DNA of 64,000 nt from an uncultured Acidobacteriia bacterium (GTDB taxonomy: Bacteria > Acidobacteriota > Terriglobia > Bryobacterales > Bryobacteraceae). Location: positions 1 through 64,000 of the forward strand of contig CAIRSA010000140.1 in assembly GCA_903881085.1 (NCBI GenBank). The letters run 5' to 3'. The position numbers were made by a program, and so were the translations under genes. How positions within the stretch are numbered: position 1 is the stretch's first letter; the number at the start of each line of letters is the position of its first letter. Positions 45,385 through 52,477 of the stretch are shown here, piece by piece. The notes under the pieces were generated by a model, which was given only the letters and a program-made list of their open reading frames with translations, did no database searches and was not told where the DNA came from.

Positions 45385-46407
45385 ATGCTGAGCTTAAGAG
45401 ACCGCGACATTCTACATTCGATCGTCGAGTCCTACATCGAAACGGGTGAGCCCGTGGCCTCGCGTACCGTGTCACGCGCGCGCCACCGCGACCTGAGCCC
45501 GGCAACCATCCGCAACGTGATGGCCGATCTGTATGAAGAGGGCTATCTCTCCCAGCCGCACACGTCCGCCGGCCGCATCCCCACGGCGAAAGCGTTCCGC
45601 GAATACGTGCAGACGCTCGCCGGCCGCAAGATGATTGCACCGGAGTTGCACCGCCTGCGTGCGGACCTGCGCAAGTTCCACACCGTGGAAGACCGCGTGG
45701 AGCGCTCCTCGCACATCCTCTCAGAGATGACGCGCAAGATGGCCATCGCCGCGGCGATCCCTACTTCCGCGCAAACGCTGGGGCAGATCGAACTACTGGT
45801 GCTGGGCGACCGCCGCGTGCTGATGGTCGTTGTCACCAGCGATCGCATGGTGCGCAACAAAGTGGTGGCGCTCGATGAGGACGTCACGCAGGATCAGCTC
45901 AACTCCATCCGCAACTACATCAACGTTGAGTTCAGCGGCTGGGTGTTGGACGAGATTCATCGCGAACTGCACAACCGGTTGGCCATGGAAAGCGCGGCCT
46001 ACGACGATATTTTGAAGCGCCTGGCACTGCTCTACCAACGCGGTTTGCTGGAAGTGCAGGATACTCCGGAAGTGCATCTGGAAGGCGCATCGAACCTGGT
46101 CAGCGTGGATCTGCACCTGACGCAGGAAAAGCTGCGCGAACTCTTCCGCGCACTGGAAGAGAAGAAGAAGATTCTGCTCCTGCTCGATCGCTTCCTGGAA
46201 ACGCCTGCCGGTGAAATCGCGGTTCAGGTGGGCCTGGCCGAAGCCCATCCGAGCATGAGCGAATTGGCGATCATCGGCGTCACCGTGCATCTGCCCGATG
46301 GCCTGTCGGCAAAGATCGCCGTCCTCGGCCCCATGCGCATGGACTACTCGAAAGTCATCTCATCCGTGATGCATCTGGGCCACGCCTTCCAAACCCTCGC
46401 ATCGTAG
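45385..46407 (+). CDS. hrcA: Heat-inducible transcription repressor HrcA
   Basis: HrcA represses chaperone operons by binding CIRCE operators and is regulated by GroEL. The 340-residue length fits. The N-terminal winged helix has RDRDILHSIVESYIETGEPV and LSPATIRNVMADLYEEGYLSQPHTSAGRIPT (45-75), and the C-terminal domain has SDRMVRNKVV near 150 and ELAIIGVTV near 293. No CIRCE sequence (TTAGCACTC inverted repeat) is seen upstream and grpE/dnaK/dnaJ do not follow. TACAAT at 45361 with GGAGAGAG is the only upstream signal. Confidence 0.95.
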   Translation: MLSLRDRDILHSIVESYIETGEPVASRTVSRARHRDLSPATIRNVMADLYEEGYLSQPHTSAGRIPTAKAFREYVQTLAGRKMIAPELHRLRADLRKFHTVEDRVERSSHILSEMTRKMAIAAAIPTSAQTLGQIELLVLGDRRVLMVVVTSDRMVRNKVVALDEDVTQDQLNSIRNYINVEFSGWVLDEIHRELHNRLAMESAAYDDILKRLALLYQRGLLEVQDTPEVHLEGASNLVSVDLHLTQEKLRELFRALEEKKKILLLLDRFLETPAGEIAVQVGLAEAHPSMSELAIIGVTVHLPDGLSAKIAVLGPMRMDYSKVISSVMHLGHAFQTLAS

Positions 46408-46408
46408 G

Positions 46409-46444
46409 GCAGAATGGCATTCTGCGGGCGAGTGGCACTCGCCC
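46409..46444. terminator. Tandem hairpins between convergent hrcA and hemG
   Basis: GCAGAATG/CATTCTGC (46409-46425) is followed at once by GGGCGAGTG/CACTCGCCC (46426-46444), each around one base. They occupy nearly the whole gap between two convergent genes and could stop transcription from both sides, though no T-tract follows. Confidence 0.5.
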
Positions 46445-46455
46445 AGACCAACTAA

Positions 46456-47817
46456 CTAGGGTTTTTCTTGAACCGCAGAAGCCGCCACCTTCCCCATCCG
46501 AATGCAATCCGGAATACCAATCCCCTCATAAGCATTCCCAGCAACCTGCAACCCCGGAATCTCCCCCAACCGAGTCCGAATCTCAGCCAGCCGAACACTA
46601 TGTCCAACCGTATACTGCGCCATCGACCGATGCCATCGCGAAACCCGCGTGAACACAGGCTCCGCAGTCAGTCCAATCAATTCCCGCAACTCCGCCTTCA
46701 CATCCGCGATAATCTCATCGTCGGTGCCAGACATCGACTTGCCACCAACAAAACACCGCAGCACAATGCGATTATCCGGAGCACGATGCGAAAACTTCGT
46801 AGCCACCCAAGTACCCGCCGCCAGCCGCTTGCGCTCCACGCTAGGAATCAAAAATCCATGCCCAGGAATCGGATTATGAAAGCCAGCAGCCTCATACCCG
46901 AAAGCGATGGTCATCGACGAATTATACGCGGAAGCATTCAGTAGCTCCGCCAACCGCGCATCCAAACCAGTCAACATCGAAGCCGCGTTGTAAGCCTGGC
47001 AGCACAAAACGATCTTGCCAGCCTCGATCCATTCGCCGCCCACTCGCACACGGAACCCGTCGCCCAAGCGCTCAATCGTTTCCGCACCAGCACGCACCAC
47101 TTGAGTATGCGGCTGGATCAAAGTTTCGAGCTTCGCCGTCAAGGTACCAAGCCCACCCTTCAACGTTCGGAACAGCGTACCACCCGAAGATGGCGGCGCA
47201 TTCTTGCGACTGGCGATCACGCCCTTCGTCAAGCTGCCGTACTTGGTTTCCAGCGCCACCATCTGCGCCAACACCGCCGGCGCGCTCATCTCGCGAGGGT
47301 CGCCACCATACACGCCCGAAAGCAACGGCTCGGCCAGATAATCGACCGCTTCCTGCCCGTAATGATCAGCGACAAAATCGGCAACAGACCGGTCCGGCAT
47401 CGCGCCCGCGGGCTTGCGGAACCACTCCAGGCCCATGCGGATCTTTGTGCCAACGCCCAACAGAGAAGACATTGCTACAGGCACAATCTTTGTCGGCACC
47501 ATCATCATCAAGCCATCGGGCATCACGACGAGGCGGCCGTTCTTCTTGAGATAAGTCTTGCGCGTGTGATCGTTGGAGCCGATGACCTCATCGCCCAAGC
47601 CGACCTCTTTGATAAGTTCCAACGCCGCAGGTTTCGCGGCCAAAAAACTATCGGGCCCTTGCTCCAGCACGCATCCATCGACGGTTTCTGTCTTGATCAC
47701 GCCGCCCAAATAATCGCGAGGTTCAATGATGGTGTTGGCGATGCCGGCCTTCGATAAGTAGTACGCGGTGGAGAGGCCTGAGATGCCGCCGCCGATGATA
47801 ACAACTCGCGAGCTCAT
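46456..47817 (-). CDS. hemG: Protoporphyrinogen/coproporphyrinogen oxidase (HemG/HemY type)
   Basis: This 453-residue FAD enzyme is predicted to oxidise protoporphyrinogen IX or coproporphyrinogen III in heme synthesis. It has the FAD motif IIGGGISGLSTAYYL (7-21), LEQGPDSF near 51, GVYGGDP near 170 and a C-terminal VAGNAYEGIGIPDCI near 427. It is the last of four genes linked by ATGA overlaps. Because the order E-H-G/Y matches coproporphyrin-pathway operons, the true substrate cannot be decided from sequence alone. Confidence 0.94.
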   Translation of the reverse strand: MSSRVVIIGGGISGLSTAYYLSKAGIANTIIEPRDYLGGVIKTETVDGCVLEQGPDSFLAAKPAALELIKEVGLGDEVIGSNDHTRKTYLKKNGRLVVMPDGLMMMVPTKIVPVAMSSLLGVGTKIRMGLEWFRKPAGAMPDRSVADFVADHYGQEAVDYLAEPLLSGVYGGDPREMSAPAVLAQMVALETKYGSLTKGVIASRKNAPPSSGGTLFRTLKGGLGTLTAKLETLIQPHTQVVRAGAETIERLGDGFRVRVGGEWIEAGKIVLCCQAYNAASMLTGLDARLAELLNASAYNSSMTIAFGYEAAGFHNPIPGHGFLIPSVERKRLAAGTWVATKFSHRAPDNRIVLRCFVGGKSMSGTDDEIIADVKAELRELIGLTAEPVFTRVSRWHRSMAQYTVGHSVRLAEIRTRLGEIPGLQVAGNAYEGIGIPDCIRMGKVAASAVQEKP

Positions 47818-48683
47818 TGAGCCACCTTCTGGCGCACAACATCCGCCAGCGCGGCGATAAACTTCGGCGAATCGTTCAATGACTCCATGCGATATAGTTC
47901 GATGTCCCGTTCCTTCGCATATCGTCGAAATCCGATCTCCACGTCATACAGAATTTCAACGTGATCGCTAACAAAGCCGATCGGCGCAATCGCCAACTCG
48001 CCAGCCGGATACCGGTCAATGCACGATTCGACAGTTGGACCAAGCCACTTGTCATTGGTCGCGCCCTGGCTCTGATAAGCGAACTCCCAATCCGGCAACT
48101 TCATGTAAGATGCCACCGCCGCAGCAGTCGCACGGGCTTCCGTGTCATAAACGTCGCCGCTCTCCAGAATCTTTTCCGGCAGGCTGTGCGCGGTGAACAG
48201 GACTTTGCGGCCCTCGGCAATCGGCGCGAGCTTTTCGGCGAACGCCTCAATCAACAGCGGATGCGCGTGGAAGCTTTTGGTCCACACGATCTCCGTCTCA
48301 TACCCCAGCTCCACTTTGGCTTCCTGCAACTTGCGGAAGTAGAAGCCGACGCTCAGTTTGGAATACTGCGGGGCGAGGCAAACGGCGATGATGCGATCAA
48401 TGCCATCGGCCTGCATCTGTATCAGGGTGTCTTTCAGGAAGGGGTGCCAGTTGCGCATGCCGAAGTAGACCGGCATGTTTAGCTCAGCTTGCAACGCTAC
48501 GGCCTGGTCGCGCGTGCACGCGAACATCGGCGAGCCACCGCCTATGGCTTCGTAACGCTCTTCGATCTCTTTAATAAGTTCGGGCGGCGAAGGCCTGCCC
48601 GCGCGGACGTAGCCCAAGTATTCGGGTACATCTTCGACGCGTTCTGGCGCGCCGTGCGCGAGCAGTAAGACCGCCTGTTTCAC
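47814..48683 (-). CDS. hemH: Ferrochelatase
   Basis: HemH inserts iron(II) into protoporphyrin IX or coproporphyrin III. The 289-residue protein is short for the family and has no C-terminal extension or [2Fe-2S] cysteines. It has LLLAHGAPERVEDVP at the N-terminus, GMRNWHPFLKDTL near 75, the catalytic FTAHSLPEKI near 162, QSQGATNDKWLGP near 200 and PIGFVSDHVEILYD near 235. It overlaps hemG and hemE by four bases each. Confidence 0.95.
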   Translation of the reverse strand: MKQAVLLLAHGAPERVEDVPEYLGYVRAGRPSPPELIKEIEERYEAIGGGSPMFACTRDQAVALQAELNMPVYFGMRNWHPFLKDTLIQMQADGIDRIIAVCLAPQYSKLSVGFYFRKLQEAKVELGYETEIVWTKSFHAHPLLIEAFAEKLAPIAEGRKVLFTAHSLPEKILESGDVYDTEARATAAAVASYMKLPDWEFAYQSQGATNDKWLGPTVESCIDRYPAGELAIAPIGFVSDHVEILYDVEIGFRRYAKERDIELYRMESLNDSPKFIAALADVVRQKVAQ

Positions 48684-49702
48684 GGCCGGAATTCGCGAAC
48701 CATTTCGACTACGGCACGCACGGTGTCCACATTGGTTTCGGGAAGAATGCCGTGACCCAAATTAAAGATGTGGCCCGGACGCGTACCGGTGCGCTTAAGA
48801 AGTTCATGCACGCGCGCTTTCAATTCCGGAAGCGGCGAGAACAAGGCCGCCGGATCCAGATTGCCCTGCACCGCGCTGCGGTAGCTGATGTCCATCCAAG
48901 CCTGGTCGATGTTGACGCGCCAATCGACGCCCATGACATCGCCGCCCGCGGCATGCAGTTCCTTGAAGAAGCCGGAAGCGCCGGTACCAAAGTGAATCGT
49001 CGGAACACCGGTGGAGCGAACGCGTTCGATCAACGCGCGCGAGTACGGCGCCACGTAGCGGACGTAATCATCCGGTCCGAGTGCACCCACCCAGCTGTCG
49101 AAAACCTGAATCGCGCGAGCGCCCGAGGCAACTTGCATGATGGCGAACGGGCCGAGCACGTCGACCAGCTTGCCCATCAGGCGGCGCCACAGCGTTTCGT
49201 CGCGGTACATCATCTGCTTGGTTTTGAGGAAGGTCTTCGACGGACCGCCCTCAATCATGTAGCTGGCCAGCGTGAACGGCGCGCCCACGAAACCGATCAC
49301 CGGCACCTTGCTGTTCAGCGCCTTGGTCACCAGTTGGATGGCTTCGCCAACGTAGCCGAGCTCTTCGGTGTTGGAGATGGAGAGCGAATCAACGTCCGTC
49401 GAGGTGCGCACGGGGTTGTCGATACGCGGACCTTCGCCGTGCACGAATTCCAGCTTGAGGCCCATTGGCTCTACAGGGAGCAGGAGGTCGGCGAAGATGA
49501 TGGCCGCGTCGACGTCGAGCGCTTCGATCGGCTGGAGCGTGACCTGGGCGGCGATATCGGGCCGCTTACACATTTCCAGGATGCCCATCTTCGATCGGAT
49601 CTCGCGGTATTGCTTCATGTACCGGCCGGCCTGTCGCATAAACCAGACGGGACGGACATCGGTTGGCCGGCGGCGGCACGCGTCAAGAAATCTGCTGCTC
49701 AT
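48680..49702 (-). CDS. hemE: Uroporphyrinogen decarboxylase
   Basis: HemE removes four carboxyl groups from uroporphyrinogen III to form coproporphyrinogen III. The 340-residue protein has the substrate-binding signature RPVWFMRQAGRYMKQYREIR near residue 15, FADLLLPVEPMG near 75, FVGAPFTLASYM near 135 and LGHGILPETNV near 315. ATG 49702 overlaps the apbE stop as ATGA and gives the family length. An in-frame start 15 bases upstream is less likely. Confidence 0.96.
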   Translation of the reverse strand: MSSRFLDACRRRPTDVRPVWFMRQAGRYMKQYREIRSKMGILEMCKRPDIAAQVTLQPIEALDVDAAIIFADLLLPVEPMGLKLEFVHGEGPRIDNPVRTSTDVDSLSISNTEELGYVGEAIQLVTKALNSKVPVIGFVGAPFTLASYMIEGGPSKTFLKTKQMMYRDETLWRRLMGKLVDVLGPFAIMQVASGARAIQVFDSWVGALGPDDYVRYVAPYSRALIERVRSTGVPTIHFGTGASGFFKELHAAGGDVMGVDWRVNIDQAWMDISYRSAVQGNLDPAALFSPLPELKARVHELLKRTGTRPGHIFNLGHGILPETNVDTVRAVVEMVREFRP

Positions 49703-50664
49703 TGGAGCCACGCGCATACGGGTTCCCCCTTGTCTTCGCACGTAAAAATGCGGAATTTTTTTGGATTGTGCTTCGCCGCCCACTGGCGGCCGAGAATGTA
49801 GAAAGGCTTCGCCCAGAGTTCGCTGTCGATCCCCTGTTTGGCGATGACGGACACCGAGTACATGCCTTCGGAAGGAAAGCCTGTGCGCGGGTCCATGATA
49901 TGGCTATAGACATGGCGGCCGACCCGGAAGAACTTCTCGTAATTGCCCGAGGTTGCCATCGATTCGTCTTTTAGCAGCGTTTCGGCCGCGATCTTTGACT
50001 CGTTTTTCGGGTCTCGGATCTGGACCTTCCAGCCCGGCTCGCCCGGTGGCGTGCCGATGGCGTACATGCTGCTACCGCCCGCCGTGATAAAAGCGGAACG
50101 GATGCCGTTCTCCTTTAATATGTCGGCCATGCGGTCAACCGCATAACCTTTTCCAACTCCGCCGGGATCCATTTCGACCCCCTGGCGCGCGAACCGGACC
50201 GTACGTGCCTGCGGGTCGAGGATGATGTTTTTATAACCAACCTTAACCAGCGAACCTTTGACCTCAGCCCGGTGGGGCATGTGGCCCGATCCCTTAAAAA
50301 ACCCCCAGGCGCGCATCAGCGGCCCGACGGTAATATCAAACGTTCCTTCACTTTCGCGGCTGACGTCGAGGCAGTAGGCGAGAAGCCGGAACAGCTCAGG
50401 ACTGACGGCGACGGGCTTTTCGGCCGCCTCGCGGTTCACCTGGCTCCACTCGCTTTCGGGACGGTAGTTCGAAAGCTTATGATCCAGCCGGCGGGCCTCT
50501 TCGAGCGCCAGATCCACAGCCGTGATCAGTTTCTGCCTGTCATCCCCGTACGCCGCCACCGAAAAGGTGGTACCCATGGCGTCAATACTCGATTCGTGCC
50601 GGAGCATTTCGCTCCCGGCCGCCAGCGCGGGCGTTATCAGTAGGAATACAGCAAATCGAGTCAT
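49699..50664 (-). CDS. apbE: FAD:protein FMN transferase (ApbE family)
   Basis: This enzyme attaches FMN through a phosphoester to Thr in flavoproteins of the envelope. The 321-residue protein has a signal peptide (MTRFAVFLLITPALAAG). MGTTFSVAAYG, EGTFDITVGPLMRAWGF near 125, DPGGVGKGYAVDRM near 175, ATSGNYEKFF near 250 and SHIMDPRTGFP near 268 are all family motifs, with the Mg2+-binding positions present. The ATG at 50664 gives the best signal peptide, and a start at 50706 is possible. Its position as the first gene of the heme operon is unusual. No NqrC or RnfG target is nearby. Confidence 0.93.
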   Translation of the reverse strand: MTRFAVFLLITPALAAGSEMLRHESSIDAMGTTFSVAAYGDDRQKLITAVDLALEEARRLDHKLSNYRPESEWSQVNREAAEKPVAVSPELFRLLAYCLDVSRESEGTFDITVGPLMRAWGFFKGSGHMPHRAEVKGSLVKVGYKNIILDPQARTVRFARQGVEMDPGGVGKGYAVDRMADILKENGIRSAFITAGGSSMYAIGTPPGEPGWKVQIRDPKNESKIAAETLLKDESMATSGNYEKFFRVGRHVYSHIMDPRTGFPSEGMYSVSVIAKQGIDSELWAKPFYILGRQWAAKHNPKKFRIFTCEDKGEPVCAWLQ

Positions 50665-50853
50665 CAGCCCGGATTGCTTCCAATTTACCATGCAGATAGG
50701 GGACATGGATAGGGTTTGCAGTAAAAATCGTTTGGGTTCGTTTTTTTTGCCGTAAGTGGTTGACGGCTGGGGAGATGATTGCGTTTTTTGGGTTCGTTTT
50801 GAAATTTAGGTGGGCTGAGGTGCCGTGTTTGTGTTTTATGCGCCTCGTCGGGG

Positions 50854-50937
50854 TAACCTCCTAACGGAGGTTATAGCATGGGACGCGGGCGGGGGCACTC
50901 GGCGGATTTCACTAACTGGTTGATATTGCATGAGTGA
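50854..50937 (+). promoter_or_regulatory. Hairpin masking a Shine-Dalgarno site before a 19-codon frame
   Basis: TAACCTCC (50854-50861) pairs with GGAGGTTA (50866-50873) around four bases. The right arm is a consensus Shine-Dalgarno site seven bases before an ATG at 50878 that opens a 19-codon frame ending at TGA 50935-50937, just upstream of the vapB promoter. It could be a small leader peptide or chance. The rest of 50665-50993 shows only the vapB promoter. Confidence 0.35.
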
Positions 50938-50957
50938 TTTTGTTGGCTTGGCTGTGA

Positions 50958-50996
50958 TTGACATGGTATGTGTTCTGATTCATACTCTAAAGTATG
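50958..50996 (+). promoter_or_regulatory. vapBC promoter and operator, leaderless start
   Basis: TTGACA (50958-50963) and CATACT (50981-50986) are 17 bases apart. CATACT also forms a perfect inverted repeat with AGTATG (50991-50996) that spans the -10 box and the vapB ATG at 50994. The ATG is seven bases after the -10 box and has no Shine-Dalgarno site, so transcription likely starts at or next to the start codon. The palindrome is a natural site for VapBC autorepression. Confidence 0.6.
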
Positions 50997-51224
50997 AAAG
51001 TCGGTGAGCGTGGGCAGGTAACAATTCCGAAGGAGATTCGGGACAAGTTCGGCATTGCGCCGGATTCAGAGGTGGTGTTTCAGGTGATCGACGGCTCGAT
51101 CATTCTGAAGAAGATCTCAAAGACTCTGGATCTGGCCAAGTGGAAAGGTCACTGCCGCGAAAGTTTTGACGAACTCGGCTATTCAACTGTGGATGAATTC
51201 ATCGAAGATATCCGTGGAAGATGA
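50994..51224 (+). CDS. AbrB/MazE-type antitoxin (VapB)
   Basis: This 76-residue protein has an N-terminal SpoVT/AbrB swapped-hairpin DNA-binding domain (VGERGQVTIPKEIRDKFGI, PDSEVVFQVIDGSIILKK) and a C-terminal helical tail that would wrap the toxin. It overlaps the PIN toxin gene by ATGA. The operator palindrome over its promoter supports autoregulation. The message is probably leaderless. Confidence 0.9.
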   Translation: MKVGERGQVTIPKEIRDKFGIAPDSEVVFQVIDGSIILKKISKTLDLAKWKGHCRESFDELGYSTVDEFIEDIRGR

Positions 51225-51640
51225 TTACGGCGATTGACACCAACATCCTGCTGGATATCCTGTTGCCTAACATGGATTTTTATGAAGGCTCGGCAAAAGC
51301 ACTTCAGATGTCCGGCGAGGCTGGGTCGCTGGTGATCAGCGATATCGTTTATGCGGAAATCTGCGTGCACTTCAGGACTCGAAATGAGTGCGAAGAGTTT
51401 GTTGAGAGTTTGGATTTACGGGTTGAAAGTCTTACGCGAGCCTCTCATTTTTTGGCCAGCCGCGCATATCGGCAGTATCGAGCGCAAGGTGGAAAAAGGA
51501 CGAGAATCCTGGCAGATTTTCTGATTGGGGCGCATGCGCAGAATCAGGCGACACGGTTGCTGTCGCGCGACCGGGGATTTTATCGCAGCCTGTTTCCGGC
51601 GCTGGAGGTTTGCGATCCGTCGGTGGCTATCAATTTCTGA
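51221..51640 (+). CDS. PIN-domain ribonuclease toxin (VapC)
   Basis: This 139-residue protein has the PIN acidic residues Asp6 (AIDTNILLD), Glu46 (VYAEICVHF), Asp99 (ILADFLIGAH) and Asp117 (LLSRDRGFY) in standard spacing, so an active Mg2+-dependent RNase is likely. It is translationally coupled to the antitoxin. Its last 11 bases overlap the end of the convergent DUF433 gene. The RNA target is unknown. Confidence 0.92.
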   Translation: MITAIDTNILLDILLPNMDFYEGSAKALQMSGEAGSLVISDIVYAEICVHFRTRNECEEFVESLDLRVESLTRASHFLASRAYRQYRAQGGKRTRILADFLIGAHAQNQATRLLSRDRGFYRSLFPALEVCDPSVAINF

Positions 51641-51881
51641 GGAGGCTTAGGCGCGCGCATGCCAACGGATTGGCTCTTGCCAGATCGATAAATCCAACCG
51701 CCTGTTTACGGGTTACCGCGGGGAATCCTTTCAGGAAGTCGTCTAGTGTCGAATTGCCTTCGATGTGATCGATCAGCGCCTGCACTGGCACGCGAGTCCC
51801 CTTGAAGCAAGGCTCCCCGCTCATCCTGTCCGGATCAACCCAGACGACGCTTTCCAGGAGTGTTTTCTGCTCGACCGTCAT
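51630..51881 (-). CDS. DUF433 family small protein (antitoxin-like)
   Basis: This 83-residue protein matches DUF433: VVWVDPDRMSGEPCFKGTRV near 12-31, then VQALIDHIEGNSTLDDFLKGFP near 33-54 and a helical tail. DUF433 proteins are commonly antitoxins beside DUF5615 PIN-like toxins. No such toxin follows here, because the vapC 3' end occupies the downstream position. AAGGTG precedes the ATG. Confidence 0.82.
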   Translation of the reverse strand: MTVEQKTLLESVVWVDPDRMSGEPCFKGTRVPVQALIDHIEGNSTLDDFLKGFPAVTRKQAVGFIDLARANPLACARLSLLRN

Positions 51882-51954
51882 AACTTCACCTTATCCCAGA
51901 TAGTGCTTACAGACAAGCGGCAATTGAGCGATGGGGATTTACCGGCGACTGCAA

Positions 51955-52221
51955 TTACTTGCCTTTCAGGCTTTTCATTACTGCGGCGTCCTCCTCGAGA
52001 TCTTCCACGGTATGGGGTATGTCCGCGCCGGCACGTTTAAGAAAAGCTTCGGTATCCCAACGAGACTCCAGGCCAAGCATCTGCTGGACTTGGGCCGTTG
52101 TGATTACGCCGGGCCGGTAATAAGTGATGGCCGCGCGTTCGAGGACGGCGCGGGAGGCTGTGCCGGACTGCGCGGCCAAGGCTTGGCCCAATTCATCTGG
52201 AACCTCGATGGTTAGATTCAT
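51955..52221 (-). CDS. UPF0175 family small protein (antitoxin-like)
   Basis: This 88-residue protein has the UPF0175 form: an N-terminal strand (LTIEVPDELGQALAA), a helical DNA-binding region (ERAAITYYRPGVITTAQVQQ near 28-47) and an acidic tail (HTVEDLEEDAAVM). It is only distantly similar to the UPF0175 protein at 30552-30803. No PIN toxin of the usual partner type is adjacent. The next gene on the strand is DUF433, 73 bases downstream. Confidence 0.75.
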   Translation of the reverse strand: MNLTIEVPDELGQALAAQSGTASRAVLERAAITYYRPGVITTAQVQQMLGLESRWDTEAFLKRAGADIPHTVEDLEEDAAVMKSLKGK

Positions 52222-52477
52222 TGCCGGTCCCCACAGTTCATTCTAGCCTCAAAGTCAGGTTGCTAGTAAAGCGCCATGATTCGTGATGCCCGACCGTGAA
52301 AATATGGCAATCAGGTCTTTGTCCTGTATGCTCAAAGGTGAATACTTCCGGCTCGACTTTTAGAAGATTCAAGCGCGAACACAGTTGTTCCTGATGGCGA
52401 CGGACGCAAATATGATAAAAACAATAGCTGGATGTCGAAAAGATAAGCTCATTCCTGACAGATTTGTTACAACTGCC

